Source: an uncultured Propionivibrio sp.
GTDB taxonomy: Bacteria; Pseudomonadota; Gammaproteobacteria; Burkholderiales; Rhodocyclaceae
Assembly (NCBI RefSeq): GCF_963666255.1
Contig: NZ_OY762655.1
Location: 558,001 to 622,000 of the forward strand
DNA length: 64,000 bases
Reading direction: 5' to 3'
Part shown: piece by piece, positions 11,533 to 20,821 of the stretch
How the letters are laid out: each line of letters begins with the position of its first letter
How positions within the stretch are numbered: position 1 is the stretch's first letter
The notes under the pieces: generated by a model
What the model saw: the letters and a program-made list of their open reading frames with translations, nothing else
What the model was told of the DNA's origin: nothing
Database searches by the model: none
Position numbers and translations under genes: made by a program

Positions 11533-14500
11533 CTATAGGATTTGCTCGCGCATGCGCAGGGCCTCGTCCATATCGACTTCAACAATGCGCGATACTCCCG
11601 ATTCCTGCATCGTCACACCGACCAACTGCTGCGCCATTTCCATGGCGATCTTGTTGTGGCTGATGAAGAGGAACTGGGTGTTCGTCGACATGCGCTTGAC
11701 CATCGCGCAAAAGCGCTCTGTATTGGTATCGTCGAGCGGCGCATCGACCTCGTCGAGCAGGCAGAATGGCGCCGGATTAAGCTGGAACATGGCGAACACC
11801 AGCGCGATCGCGGTCAGCGCCTTTTCGCCGCCGGAAAGCAGGTGGATCGTCGAATTCTTCTTGCCCGGAGGCTGTGCCATGACCTGCACGCCAGCGTCGA
11901 GAATTTCCTCGCCGGTCATGATCAGGCGCGCTTCGCCCCCGCCGAACAGGATCGGGAACAGCTCGCCGAAATTCTTATTGACCGTGTCATAGGTTGCCTG
12001 CAACAGATCGCGGGTTTCGCGGTCGATGCGCCGGATGGCGTTTTCCAGCGTTTCCATCGCCTGCGTCAGGTCTTCCGATTGCGCGTCGAGGAAGCCCTTG
12101 CGTTCGCGCGCCGATTCGAGTTCGTCGAGCGCGGCCAGATTGACCGGCCCCAGGGCCTCGATCGAGCGCTGCAGGCTGGTGATCGCCCCTTGCAGCGCGC
12201 TCGGACGGGCATTCGGCAAATCGAGCGACAGGCTCGCCTCATCCGCCTGCGCTTCTTCCAACTGCGCTGCCATCTGTTCGACGTTCAAGCCCGCCGCCTG
12301 CTCCTTGAGGCGGAATTCGCCGATGCGCTCGCGCAGCGGCTCGAGACTCATCTCGACCTTCATGCGCTGCTCTTCGAGTGTCCGCAGCAGCCCGGCCGCA
12401 GCCTCCTGGGCATCGCGCGCCGAGATCAGCGCCTGCTCGCAGCTCACACGCCGCTCCAGGGCCGCCTGCAACTGCGGTTCGAGATCCTCGGACTGCATGG
12501 CCTCGGCCGTTTCGGCGCAACGCACCAGTTCGTCGGCGATGCGGTCGATCTGCTTGAGCGCGAGATCGCGGTTGTTCTTGATTTCGCCGAGTTTCGTCCG
12601 GCATTCGCGCTGCGAGAACTGCGCTTCGCGCCATTCGCGTTCAGCCGCATTGACGCGTTCGCGCTCGTCACGCAGTGTCCGCTCGGCCTGTTCGAAGCGA
12701 GAGGCAATCGCGTCGAGCCGCATCTGCAACTCGCGAATCGCCTCGCGCGCGCTCTCGACCGCCTCGTCCGCCATGAACAGGCGCTCGTTTTCGGCCTCTT
12801 CCTCGGCGGCCATGTCGGCAAAGCTGGCGTCGATCTGTTCCTGACGCTCACGGAAACGGTCGAGCGCCTGCGAGAGCTTCAGCGTCTCGACCTGAATGGC
12901 ATGCGCCTGCTCCTGCAGCACATCGAGTTCGCGCCGCGCCTCCTGCAGCGAATTCTGTGCATCGGCAATCGTCGCTTCGATCTCCGCCAAGCTCGCCTGC
13001 GCCTGTTCGACGCGCTCCTCGCGCTCGGCGATGACACGAGCGAGTTCCTCGATTTCGCGTTGGCGTTCGAGCAGACCATGCTCCGCAGCGTCTGCGGCAA
13101 ACAGCGTGACGCTCTGCCGCGTAATGACATCACCATGAGGCGTGACGCAGCAGGCGTTGCCGGTCAGCGTCTCGCGTCGGTCGAGCGCCGCCTGCAGGCT
13201 GGGAACGGCATGCACGTCGCCGAGCCAATCGGAGAGAATCGCCGCCAGTCGGGCATCGTCGCAGCGGATCTTGGCCATCAGGCTGTCATGACGGTGTTTT
13301 GCCTCGGCGCCCTCGACCGGCAGCAGCAGCGTCAGCTTGCTCCCCGGCCGGTCCTTGTCCCAGGCCGGATCGACGTCGTCGGCAGCGAGGGCGTTAAGCC
13401 GCTCGCGCAGGACCGCTTCGACCGCTTCTTCCCAGCCGGCATCGACATGCAGCGACTTCCACAGCGGTTCGTGTTTTTCCAGGTGGTAGCGGCGCAGCCA
13501 TTCGCCGAGCTTGCCGTCGCCCTGAACACGCTTTTGCAGTTGTTCCAGCGCGATGCGCCGCGCATGCGCCTCGGCGCGCTCCTTCTGAACCTGCTGGACA
13601 TCGGCCATGACCTGCCGACGCTGTTGATCGAGCCCCGGCAACGCGCGCTGCCGCGACATCAGGTCTTCCTGCGCCAGCGCGATCTTCTCGCGCAGTTCGG
13701 CCAGCATCTCCTGCTTGAATTCGAACTCGGCGTGATCCGGCACCGGCAAGGCTTCGCGTTCCTGATTCAGCCGGTCGCGCCGGCTCGCCAGGATCTGCAG
13801 AGAACGCTGGGCGTGACCGCGATTCGTCAGTTCGACCTGCAGGCGCTGCTCGGCGCGGGCAATCTCGCCGCGCTGCGTGTTAACGGCCTCCTGCGCTTCG
13901 CCATACGCTTCCTCGACCAGCGGCAGGCGCTCTTGCTGCGCCGCGAGGCGCATTTCGCCCTGCTCGGCGCGCTCGTCGGCCAGTACCGAAAGTTCTTCCC
14001 AGCGCGTCTGGTCGGCATCGTATTTCTCGACGTCGGCTTCCCACTGCTGCTTGTCCGCCTGCAATTGCGCCAGACGCGATTCGAACTCGCTCTGCGACTC
14101 GCGGCGGTGGCGGATCTCGGCCTCGAGTCGCGCCACTTCGGCGCTGGCCTTGTAGTTTTCCGACTGGGCCGACTGTACGCCATCGGTCGCGATGAAATGA
14201 TTTTCGCGCGCCTCTTCCAGCTTGGCTTCGGTCTCGCGCAACGCCGCATTCTGCCCTTCGAGCTCGTTGACGGCGCGTTCAACTTCGCGCGCCACGCGCT
14301 CGCGTTCGGCCTGCGCCTCGTTGCGCCGCAACAGCCAGAGCAACTGCTGCTTGCGCGTCAGCGATTCATGGTATTCACGGAACTGGCGCGCCACGGCCGC
14401 CTGCTCTTCGAGCCGCTCCATCTGGGCGCCAAGTTCGACGCGGATGTCCTCGACCCGTGTCAGGTTTTCCCGGGTATCCGACAACCGGTTCTCGGTTTCC

Positions 14501-15033
14501 TTGCGCCGTTCCTTGTACTTGGTGACACCGGCGGCCTCTTCGAGGAAGACGCGCAGTTCGTCGGGACGCGCCTCGATGATCCGGGAAATCGTGCCCTGCC
14601 CGATGATCGCGTAGGCACGCGGACCGAGGCCGGTGCCGAGAAACAGGTCGGTGATGTCCTTACGGCGCACATGCAGGTTGTTGATGTAGTACTCCGACTG
14701 GCCGCTGCGCGTCAGCAGACGCTTCACCGACAGTTCGGCGTATTGCGACCACTGCCCCGAAATCCGGCCGAGCGAGTTGTCGAAGACGAGTTCGACCGAC
14801 GCGCGCGACACCGGCTTGCGGCCGCCCGAGCCGTTGAAGATGACGTCCTGCATCGATTCGCCGCGCAATTCGGAGGCTTTCGACTCGCCCAGCACCCAGC
14901 GCACGGCATCCATGACGTTGGATTTGCCGCAACCGTTGGGACCGACGACCCCGACCAACTGGCCGGGCAGCGCGATGGTGGTCGGATCGACGAAGGATTT
15001 GAATCCGGCGAGTTTGAGTTTTGTCAGGCGCAT
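11533..15033 (-). CDS. smc: Chromosome segregation protein SMC
   Basis: ATP-driven chromosome-organising protein. Walker [10 protein letters not shown] near residue 33, two long coiled-coil arms (about 165-500 and 660-1000), a hinge around residues 505-640, and the C-terminal head with the ABC signature [11 protein letters not shown] and Walker [14 protein letters not shown]. 1166 residues, full length. It is the first gene of the minus-strand run and faces queF across about 140 bases. The strand opposite it holds an equally long open frame with no family features, which is a GC-bias shadow. Confidence 0.98.
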   Translation of the reverse strand: MRLTKLKLAGFKSFVDPTTIALPGQLVGVVGPNGCGKSNVMDAVRWVLGESKASELRGESMQDVIFNGSGGRKPVSRASVELVFDNSLGRISGQWSQYAELSVKRLLTRSGQSEYYINNLHVRRKDITDLFLGTGLGPRAYAIIGQGTISRIIEARPDELRVFLEEAAGVTKYKERRKETENRLSDTRENLTRVEDIRVELGAQMERLEEQAAVARQFREYHESLTRKQQLLWLLRRNEAQAERERVAREVERAVNELEGQNAALRETEAKLEEARENHFIATDGVQSAQSENYKASAEVARLEAEIRHRRESQSEFESRLAQLQADKQQWEADVEKYDADQTRWEELSVLADERAEQGEMRLAAQQERLPLVEEAYGEAQEAVNTQRGEIARAEQRLQVELTNRGHAQRSLQILASRRDRLNQEREALPVPDHAEFEFKQEMLAELREKIALAQEDLMSRQRALPGLDQQRRQVMADVQQVQKERAEAHARRIALEQLQKRVQGDGKLGEWLRRYHLEKHEPLWKSLHVDAGWEEAVEAVLRERLNALAADDVDPAWDKDRPGSKLTLLLPVEGAEAKHRHDSLMAKIRCDDARLAAILSDWLGDVHAVPSLQAALDRRETLTGNACCVTPHGDVITRQSVTLFAADAAEHGLLERQREIEELARVIAEREERVEQAQASLAEIEATIADAQNSLQEARRELDVLQEQAHAIQVETLKLSQALDRFRERQEQIDASFADMAAEEEAENERLFMADEAVESAREAIRELQMRLDAIASRFEQAERTLRDERERVNAAEREWREAQFSQRECRTKLGEIKNNRDLALKQIDRIADELVRCAETAEAMQSEDLEPQLQAALERRVSCEQALISARDAQEAAAGLLRTLEEQRMKVEMSLEPLRERIGEFRLKEQAAGLNVEQMAAQLEEAQADEASLSLDLPNARPSALQGAITSLQRSIEALGPVNLAALDELESARERKGFLDAQSEDLTQAMETLENAIRRIDRETRDLLQATYDTVNKNFGELFPILFGGGEARLIMTGEEILDAGVQVMAQPPGKKNSTIHLLSGGEKALTAIALVFAMFQLNPAPFCLLDEVDAPLDDTNTERFCAMVKRMSTNTQFLFISHNKIAMEMAQQLVGVTMQESGVSRIVEVDMDEALRMREQIL

Positions 15034-15127
15034 GAAAACCGGTGGCAGCCGGCCTGGCTGCGCAAATCGTGACTCTGTTCTTGGTAGACTCGGCGCCGGC
15101 GATGTCGCTCCGGCATCATTGACCGCC

Positions 15128-15133
15128 TATAAT
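15128..15133 (+). promoter_or_regulatory. Possible -10 element before queF
   Basis: Perfect TATAAT 43 bases before the queF ATG, in the smc-queF divergent gap. The hexamer 17 bases upstream (TCGCTC) is a poor -35, so the assignment rests on the -10 alone. Confidence 0.4.
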
Positions 15134-15175
15134 AGCATTTTGGCAGCCCAATTCGGTTCAAATCAGACCCAAGAT

Positions 15176-15595
15176 ATGACGACTCAACCCTCAAAAACAC
15201 TGGAAACTTTTCCCAATCCGGCCCCGCACCGGGATTTTCACATTCACATGGAGATTCCGGAATTCACCTGCCTCTGCCCCAAGACGGGCCAACCCGATTT
15301 CGCCACGCTGATCCTCGACTACATTCCGGAAAAGACCTGCGTCGAACTGAAAAGCCTGAAGCTGTACATCTGGTCGTTCCGTAACGAGGGATGTTTCCAT
15401 GAGGCGGTAACCAACGAGATCCTCGATGACCTCGTCAAGGCGCTCAAGCCCCGCTACATGCGCCTGACCGCCAAGTTCTTCGTGCGTGGCGGCATTTTCA
15501 CCAATGTCGTTGCCGAACACCGGAAAAAAGGCTGGAAGCCCGAGCCCAAGGTCGAACTGGCCGATTTCGAAACATCGTCGAATACGCGAGGTTAA
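15176..15595 (+). CDS. queF: NADPH-dependent preQ0 reductase QueF
   Basis: Reduces 7-cyano-7-deazaguanine to preQ1 in queuosine synthesis. The short single-domain type (139 residues). The catalytic cysteine is in [13 protein letters not shown] and the substrate/NADPH motif is [16 protein letters not shown] with the following HE. The frame stays open upstream into the smc promoter region, but the ATG at 15176 gives the usual protein length and follows the TATAAT box. It is followed after 6 bases by a YecA-family gene. Confidence 0.96.
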   Translation: MTTQPSKTLETFPNPAPHRDFHIHMEIPEFTCLCPKTGQPDFATLILDYIPEKTCVELKSLKLYIWSFRNEGCFHEAVTNEILDDLVKALKPRYMRLTAKFFVRGGIFTNVVAEHRKKGWKPEPKVELADFETSSNTRG

Positions 15596-15601
15596 CCGAT
15601 C

Positions 15602-16324
15602 ATGAGCGACACATCCTTTTCCTTCTCTGACGAACAACTGGACCGGCTCGAGACCTTGTTGTCCTCGCCGACCCTTGAAAACGCCATGGGGCTCGACTCG
15701 GCGCAGGGCTACCTCTGTGCCGCCCTCGCCGGTCCGCACCCGATGGCGCCGGAACGCTGGCTGACCGACATCCTCGGCAGCGAGAACGCCCTGGAGATTG
15801 CCGAAGGCCTTGAAGCTGCCGGACTTCTCCGCCAGTTTGCCGATGCCATCGAAGCCGAACTCGCCGAAGGCACGCCGCCGGTGCTGCTGCTCTACCCGAC
15901 GAGCGACGAGGAAGACGCGCCGAGCGATTATGTCCCCTGGTGCCAGGCCTACCTGGCCGGCGTCGACGCAGCGGAGCAGGACTGGTTCGAATTCCTCGGC
16001 GAGGAAGAAGCCGACGACAATGAAGAAATCCGCGAGGAAATCGCCTACATCGACGAGTGCCTGTTCCCGCTCATGGTGCTGACCGGCGAGGCCGAAGCGG
16101 CGGCCCGCGAGCACGGCGAGGAATGGCCCGAAGGTGAGGAACTCGAGCAGGTGATCAACGACTGCGAGGAAGATCTGCCGCAAGCCGTCGCCGACCTCTA
16201 CTGCTTCTGGCGCGCCAAGCGCGGCATCGGCACGATCCGCCGCGACGCTCCGAAGGTCGGCCGCAACGATCCCTGCCCTTGCGGCAGTGGCAAGAAATTC
16301 AAGCAGTGCTGCGGCGCCGAATAG
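15602..16324 (+). CDS. YecA/UPF0149 family protein with SEC-C metal-binding tail
   Basis: 240-residue acidic protein. Residues about 10-190 match the YecA/YgfB (UPF0149) helical fold ([26 protein letters not shown]). It ends with a SEC-C motif, [17 protein letters not shown], the zinc-binding tail also found on SecA. E. coli YecA binds ribosomes and interacts with Sec machinery; a similar role is inferred only. Start ATG 6 bases after queF, probably same transcript; a strong terminator follows. Confidence 0.85.
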   Translation: MSDTSFSFSDEQLDRLETLLSSPTLENAMGLDSAQGYLCAALAGPHPMAPERWLTDILGSENALEIAEGLEAAGLLRQFADAIEAELAEGTPPVLLLYPTSDEEDAPSDYVPWCQAYLAGVDAAEQDWFEFLGEEEADDNEEIREEIAYIDECLFPLMVLTGEAEAAAREHGEEWPEGEELEQVINDCEEDLPQAVADLYCFWRAKRGIGTIRRDAPKVGRNDPCPCGSGKKFKQCCGAE

Positions 16325-16355
16325 TCAAGACGACAATCGTTCCGCCGATCGATCC

Positions 16356-16386
16356 AACGCCTCCGCAACGCGGGGGCGTTTTTTTT
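16356..16386 (+). terminator. Rho-independent terminator after yecA-like gene
   Basis: Nine-base stem AACGCCTCC / GGGGGCGTT (one G-U pair) with loop GCAACGC, followed directly by TTTTTT. Clear intrinsic terminator for the queF-yecA transcript. Confidence 0.9.
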
Positions 16387-16395
16387 CAGGGCGGT

Positions 16396-16432
16396 GTTCA
16401 TAATCAAGCGCTGGTTGCGGTTGATTGTGAAC
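16396..16432. repeat. 12-bp inverted repeat at the 3' end of the cyclase gene
   Basis: GTTCATAATCAA and TTGATTGTGAAC pair over 12 positions (one G-U on the plus strand) around a 13-base spacer, flanked by GGGC/GCCC. It lies between the terminator above and the cyclase stop. It may end the minus-strand transcript, though no T run follows on that strand. Confidence 0.5.
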
Positions 16433-16436
16433 GCCC

Positions 16437-18389
16437 CTAGGACCAGAAGCGAATGGTGTTGCGGCCGGCTTCCTTGGCCTGATACATCGCGGCGTCGGCC
16501 CGCTTGAAAATTTCGCCGGCATCGATTTCGTGATTCACGAACAAGGTCACGCCGATACTGGCCGAACAATGGTGCACGACCGACAAGGGCTCGCCTTCGT
16601 CGCGCCGCAGGCTGATCCGGTACGGCTGCGCGAGCGAGAGGCGTATCTTCTCGGCGACCGCCAGGGCTTGCGCCCGTACTTGCTCGGGATCGTTCGGGTC
16701 AAGTTCGCAGATCATCACCACGAACTCGTCGCCGCCAAAGCGCGCGACCGTATCCATTTCGCGTATGCACCGCCGCATGCGCGCCGCCACCTCGACAAGC
16801 AGGAGATCTCCGGCGTCATGACCGTGGGTATCGTTGAGCGGCTTGAAGTTGTCGAGATCGATGAACATCAGCGCGCAGTAGCGTCCGCTGCGCTTGCTCG
16901 CCACCATGGCCTGGATCAGACGATCATGGAGCAGACGACGGTTCGGCAGACCGGTCAGCGCGTCGTAGAAGGCCAGTTGCCGAACATGCTCTTCCATCCG
17001 TTTCCACTCGGAAATGTCGGTATGAATGCCGATGATCCGCGCAGCTTTCCCCATGCTTTCCCATTCAACGGTCTTGCCGACCGAACGGATCCAGATCCAT
17101 TCGCCGGAAACGGTCCGGCAACGATATTCGATCGTGTGCGGCACACCGTCCGACGCACATTGCGCCAGCGCAGCAGAAAACGCTGCACGGTCCTCCGGAT
17201 GAACGAGCCGCGTCCATGATGCAATCGTCGTATCGAAGATCGCGGGATCGTAGCCCATCAAGCGAACATAATCGGCACTGACATTGATCTTGCCGCGCGT
17301 CAGGTCGATGTCGAACCAGCCCTGGTTCGACGCGCCGAGCGCCAGACGCAGGCGCTCCTCGCTTTCGCTCAGGGCTCTTTCAATCTGCCGGCGGTCGGTG
17401 ATGTCGTGAATGATCGAGAGGAGCAACGGAATCCGCCCGGTTTCGATTGGCGTCACGTAGGACTCAACATCACGGATCTCTCCCGACGCAAGACGGTGCT
17501 GGAACAGAAAGACTTTCCGTTCGCCCCGGATCGCCCGCTGCCGCTCCAGCGCCTCCTGCTCGCGCGACAGAATGTTGATATCGCCAATCGCCATTTTCAG
17601 CAACTGATCACGCGCATAGCCGTAAAAACGAACAGCCTCGCCGTTGGCGTCCATGATCTCGCCCGTGACCGGGTTGATCAGCAGCATGACGGATGAATTT
17701 TTCTCGAAGAACAGCCGGAAGTTCTCCTCGCTCCGCCGCAGGGCATCTTCGGCCTGCTTGCGCTCGGTAATGTCGCGGGAGAAGCCGAAAACACCGATGA
17801 TCTGGCCATCGCTGTCGCGCAGAGGTCCCTTGGTCGCCATGAAGACGCGATCGCCATCGACCGTCGTCACGATCTCTTCGTAGGTCGTGACGCGCCCGCC
17901 ATTCATCGCGGCAAGATCATTCTGCCGCACGATTTCGGCCTGCTCTGCCGGAAAGATGAAACTGTCGTCGCGGCCGATGATCTGCTCGGCTTCCTTTCTG
18001 ACCAGGCGACAGACCTCGCGGCTGATCATCAGATAACGCCCGTCGCGATCCTTGGCGAAGATGGCATCGGAAGAACTGTCGACAATGGCTTCGAGCAAGC
18101 CGGCCGTACGTTCCTTCTCCCGTCGGGCCGTCTGTTCGAGCTCGGCATAGGCCACCGCCTCATTGATCAGCCCGCGCACGAGCACATAGAGCATCAAGGC
18201 AGTCACCGCGACGAACAGCCACCCCTTGAGCGTACTGACCAGCGTGATCAATTCGCGGTCGTTGAACATGAAGCCGACCGCGGCATCCGAGAAGAGAATC
18301 CACAAGCTCGAAAACAGCGCATAGATCAGGACCACGCGCAACGCGCCCCCGCGCACCCTGGTCTTATGACTCCCCCTCTCCGACGTCAT
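16437..18389 (-). CDS. Membrane PAS-PAS-PAS-GGDEF diguanylate cyclase
   Basis: Predicted c-di-GMP synthase of 650 residues. Two N-terminal membrane segments (about 15-35 and 48-70), then three PAS/PAC units (about 90-205, 215-330, 340-455), then a GGDEF domain. The active-site FGGDEF is intact near residue 553, and REMD sits five residues before it, matching the RxxD product-inhibition site. No EAL domain. The ATG at 18389 is chosen because a GGAGG site lies 6 bases upstream; the frame also extends to GTG 18440 without such a site. It is divergent from a predicted c-di-GMP riboswitch about 250 bases away. Confidence 0.93.
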   Translation of the reverse strand: MTSERGSHKTRVRGGALRVVLIYALFSSLWILFSDAAVGFMFNDRELITLVSTLKGWLFVAVTALMLYVLVRGLINEAVAYAELEQTARREKERTAGLLEAIVDSSSDAIFAKDRDGRYLMISREVCRLVRKEAEQIIGRDDSFIFPAEQAEIVRQNDLAAMNGGRVTTYEEIVTTVDGDRVFMATKGPLRDSDGQIIGVFGFSRDITERKQAEDALRRSEENFRLFFEKNSSVMLLINPVTGEIMDANGEAVRFYGYARDQLLKMAIGDINILSREQEALERQRAIRGERKVFLFQHRLASGEIRDVESYVTPIETGRIPLLLSIIHDITDRRQIERALSESEERLRLALGASNQGWFDIDLTRGKINVSADYVRLMGYDPAIFDTTIASWTRLVHPEDRAAFSAALAQCASDGVPHTIEYRCRTVSGEWIWIRSVGKTVEWESMGKAARIIGIHTDISEWKRMEEHVRQLAFYDALTGLPNRRLLHDRLIQAMVASKRSGRYCALMFIDLDNFKPLNDTHGHDAGDLLLVEVAARMRRCIREMDTVARFGGDEFVVMICELDPNDPEQVRAQALAVAEKIRLSLAQPYRISLRRDEGEPLSVVHHCSASIGVTLFVNHEIDAGEIFKRADAAMYQAKEAGRNTIRFWS

Positions 18390-18633
18390 CCGGCTGCCTC
18401 CGATAACCGCACTTTTTGCGACGGACATCCGCTCCGACACGCGCCACGGCGCTTGTTACGATATAGGCATGACTCACCTTCAGATTACACCGTTTTTTCC
18501 CGTCGGCGACAATATCGTCACAGGATTGCGGCACGGAACAATCCGCTTGCGTACGGACTATACAAACGTGCTATAGTGTGCATATTCATCAGTAATGGCC
18601 CTTGTCGTCTCGACGCCGTCCTTCGGCTGACAC
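18390..18633. other. Divergent intergenic region, cyclase to riboswitch
   Basis: 244 bases with no supported gene. A 35-codon frame from ATG 18468 exists but has no ribosome site or family. The region should contain the promoters of the cyclase (minus) and of the riboswitch transcript (plus). Confidence 0.6.
18547..18577 (+). promoter_or_regulatory. Possible promoter of the riboswitch transcript
   Basis: TTGCGT and TATAGT separated by 19 bases, about 57 bases before the first predicted aptamer helix. The spacing is longer than the ideal 17, so this is a weak call. Confidence 0.35.
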
Positions 18634-18741
18634 CTCAAGGTTCTGTAAACAAGGCAAACCCATCGAAAGGTGGGGACGCAAAATCTCCGGCCTAAAGGAC
18701 GTCCGACGTCCCATGGTAGCGGGATCGCCAGGAAACCGAGC
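18634..18741 (+). ncRNA. Cyclic di-GMP-I (GEMM-I) riboswitch
   Basis: The conserved GEMM-I segments appear in order: GGCAAACC, a helix CCCATC/GGTGGG closed by a GAAA tetraloop (18659-18674), GGGACGCAAA, CTCCGGCCTAAA, and GGTAGCGGGA. A closing helix P1 can form from CTC..GGTT (18634-18642) and AACCGAG (18734-18740). The Shine-Dalgarno AGGA (18730-18733) abuts the P1 3' arm and the ATG follows at 18742. This suggests translational control, with ligand-closed P1 hiding the start (OFF); the sign of control is inference. A diguanylate cyclase is divergent to it. Confidence 0.93.
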
Positions 18742-19395
18742 ATGATGTACTCGACGACGACCAGCCGTCGCATTATCAAGGCAAAGGTCAAAAAAAGCCG
18801 CACCACGCAACGCAGCGTCCGCACCACGCCGAATACCGCGCCGATCAGGACGGATGCACCAAGCCTGCCGCGCTTCAGCCGCAAAGACGCCCCCGCCAAG
18901 AAAACCTCGAAGCACTGGTATTTGAGCTGGAAGCTGTTTGTCCCGCTCGTGCTCTGCTCGTCCGCAGCCATCGCCTATGCGTTCGTCGCTTCGTCGTCCG
19001 ACGAAGACGACCGGCCATCGACCACGCAAGCGCAGCCACAGACACAAACACAACGGAATTGGCGCAAGGCTGAGAAGGAAGAACCGGGCCAGATCCGCCC
19101 AATGGGTTACAGCGGCATCCACCCCCGCGGATCGGCAGGCGACAGCGGTCCGGTAAGCGGAATGGGCGGCGCGCGCCCAACTGGTTCGGTGGGGATACCC
19201 GGCATCGGCCAGACCGCGAGCCCAGCCCGCAAACAGGCCAATAACGGAAGCGACGCCGAGACGATCGAAGCCTCCTTCGGCGAAAACCGCAAGGTCACCC
19301 TGCCTGAAAATGTCGCCGGCAACTGCAAACTCAGCCAGCCGGGGCTCAAGGACCTGAGCAGCTGCCTCGCGCAGAACGGGGCGCGGGCCGAATAA
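18742..19395 (+). CDS. Unrecognised single-pass membrane protein under c-di-GMP riboswitch
   Basis: 217 residues, family not recognised. Residues 1-64 are strongly basic (RRIIKAKVKKSR and more), residues about 65-83 form one membrane segment (LFVPLVLCSSAAIAYAFVA), then an acidic DEDD and a Q/T/P/G-rich linker, and a C-terminal part of about 45 residues with two cysteines (GNCKLSQPGLKDLSSC), possibly a disulfide. Topology would be basic part inside, C-terminus outside. The ATG at 18742 follows AGGA by 8 bases. The in-frame ATG at 18670 lies inside the riboswitch aptamer and is rejected as start. A role in attachment or biofilm is guessed only from the riboswitch. Confidence 0.75.
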   Translation: MMYSTTTSRRIIKAKVKKSRTTQRSVRTTPNTAPIRTDAPSLPRFSRKDAPAKKTSKHWYLSWKLFVPLVLCSSAAIAYAFVASSSDEDDRPSTTQAQPQTQTQRNWRKAEKEEPGQIRPMGYSGIHPRGSAGDSGPVSGMGGARPTGSVGIPGIGQTASPARKQANNGSDAETIEASFGENRKVTLPENVAGNCKLSQPGLKDLSSCLAQNGARAE

Positions 19396-19435
19396 ACGCC
19401 CGTTTCCGGAGAGTCCCGGTACTACGCTTGGTTGG

Positions 19436-19505
19436 CGCGACGAATACCGGAATCCAGCCGACGCAGACACTGGGACCCCGGCTTTCGCCGGGGAGACCCA
19501 GAAAT
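19436..19505. repeat. Hairpin element of dispersed-repeat style
   Basis: The convergent gap before selD holds CCCCGGC-TTTC-GCCGGGG (19476-19493), flanked by CTGGGA and CCCAG arms and a preceding CCGGAATCCAG. This resembles short intergenic palindromic repeats common in proteobacteria. No T run, so it is not a classic terminator. Copy number cannot be judged from one window. Confidence 0.45.
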
Positions 19506-19515
19506 CGAAGGAGCG

Positions 19516-20589
19516 CTAAGCCGACACCTCGATGCGCGGCGCCCCGGCAGCCATTTCACCGATTAGCGCCGCGCGCGCAAAGCCCTGCGCCCGGAATATC
19601 GCCAGCACTTCGGCTTCGAGTTCCGGCGCGCACGCAACCAGCAAGCCGCCGCTCGTTTGCGGATCGGTCAGTAGCGCCCGCTCGACGTCGCCGAGACCGT
19701 TCCCGAGCACGATGCTCTCTCCATAACTCGTCCAGTTGCGTCCGGAAGCACCGGTAACGCAGCCATCGGCGATGTAGCCCGGCACGTTCGGCAGGATCGG
19801 CAGCGCCCGGTAGTCGATGCGCGCGGTCAGGTTCGAGCCCTTGCAGATTTCGAGCAGATGCCCGGCCAGGCCGAAGCCGGTGACATCGGTCAGCGCATTG
19901 ACGCCGGCCAACCCGCCGAGCATCGTTCCCGGCGTATTGAGCTGCGTCGTGCTGGCGATCATCGTCGCGTAGTCGGCGTCCGCCAGACGCGACTTCTTGA
20001 ACGCAGCGCTGTAGATGCCGACACCGAGGCCCTTGCCAAGGATCAGTTTGTCGCCGGCCTTGGCGCCGCTATTGCGCTTGAGCCGCGCCGGATCGACGAG
20101 ACCGATGGCGACAAGGCCGTAGATCGGCTCGACCGAGTCGATCGTATGCCCGCCGGCAATCGGGATGCCGGCTGCGGCGCAGACCGACTCGCCGCCTTCG
20201 AGGATGCGCCGGATCGTGTCCATCGGCAGCGTACTGACCGGCATGCCGACAAGACCGAGCGCGAAGAGCGGCGTACCGCCCATGGCGTAGACGTCGGAAA
20301 TGGCATTGGTTGCGGCGATGCGGCCGAAATCGAAGGGATCATCGACGATCGGCATGAAGAAATCGGTCGTCGCGACGATCGCCTGCCGGTCATTGATCTG
20401 GTAGACCGCCGCATCATCGGCCGTTTCGATGCCGACCAGCAGTTGTGGCGGCACCACCGACTTGGCCGTCTTGGCGAGAATCTGTTCGAGTACGCCCGGG
20501 GCGATCTTGCAACCGCAGCCGCCGCCGTGCGACAGCGAGGTCAGGCGAATCGGCGCTTCTGCTTTTTCAGCGTTCGTTTCAGTCACCAT
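19516..20589 (-). CDS. selD: Selenide, water dikinase
   Basis: Makes selenophosphate from selenide and ATP for selenocysteine or 2-selenouridine. The active-site region reads GGGCGCKIAPGVLEQIL with cysteine, not selenocysteine; DDAAVYQIND and GMGGTPLFAL style segments and the glycine-rich ATP region follow. 357 residues, normal. No selA, selB, tRNA-Sec or selU is in the window, so the user of its product is elsewhere. A GAGG site precedes the ATG. It is downstream of a copper chaperone gene by 7 bases, which is an unusual neighbour. Confidence 0.95.
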   Translation of the reverse strand: MVTETNAEKAEAPIRLTSLSHGGGCGCKIAPGVLEQILAKTAKSVVPPQLLVGIETADDAAVYQINDRQAIVATTDFFMPIVDDPFDFGRIAATNAISDVYAMGGTPLFALGLVGMPVSTLPMDTIRRILEGGESVCAAAGIPIAGGHTIDSVEPIYGLVAIGLVDPARLKRNSGAKAGDKLILGKGLGVGIYSAAFKKSRLADADYATMIASTTQLNTPGTMLGGLAGVNALTDVTGFGLAGHLLEICKGSNLTARIDYRALPILPNVPGYIADGCVTGASGRNWTSYGESIVLGNGLGDVERALLTDPQTSGGLLVACAPELEAEVLAIFRAQGFARAALIGEMAAGAPRIEVSA

Positions 20590-20596
20590 CGCCGCC

Positions 20597-20809
20597 TCAG
20601 ATCACATCGAAACCGGCGCCTTCGATGGCGTCGCGAAATTGCGCCATCCCGGCCTTCGCCGGATCGAAGACGATGCTGGCCTGCGCCTTTTCGAGCGAGA
20701 CCTCAACCGCCGTGACGCCAGGCAGCGCCTGCAACACGCCCGTCACATTCTTGACGCAGCCCTGGCAGCTCATGCCGCCAACGCCGACCGTTGTTTGTTC
20801 CGTTGCCAT
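20597..20809 (-). CDS. copZ: Heavy-metal-associated (CopZ-like) copper chaperone
   Basis: 70-residue ferredoxin-like HMA domain. The metal motif is GMSCQGC, followed by VKNVTGVLQALPGVTAVEV and ending GAGFDVI as in copper chaperones. It would carry Cu(I) to the CopA ATPase encoded 12 bases upstream on the same strand. AAGGAG site before the ATG. Confidence 0.9.
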   Translation of the reverse strand: MATEQTTVGVGGMSCQGCVKNVTGVLQALPGVTAVEVSLEKAQASIVFDPAKAGMAQFRDAIEGAGFDVI

Positions 20810-20821
20810 GTCAAAACTCCT

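Noticed and set aside
11542-15072. Open frame of about 1176 codons on the plus strand opposite smc
   Set aside because: No recognisable domain, composition of a GC-rich shadow, and smc on the other strand has every family motif.
15119-15133. TTGACC next to TATAAT before queF as a full promoter
   Set aside because: Only 3 bases separate the two hexamers; only the TATAAT was kept.
18468-18575. 35-codon frame in the cyclase-riboswitch gap
   Set aside because: No ribosome site, no family, and it runs through the putative promoter.
18670-18741. Upstream in-frame ATG that would lengthen the unknown membrane protein
   Set aside because: It lies inside the GEMM-I aptamer and has no ribosome site; ATG 18742 has AGGA at the right distance.
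20530-20550. Possible selenocysteine codon in selD
   Set aside because: The active-site positions are ordinary cysteine codons; there is no in-frame TGA.
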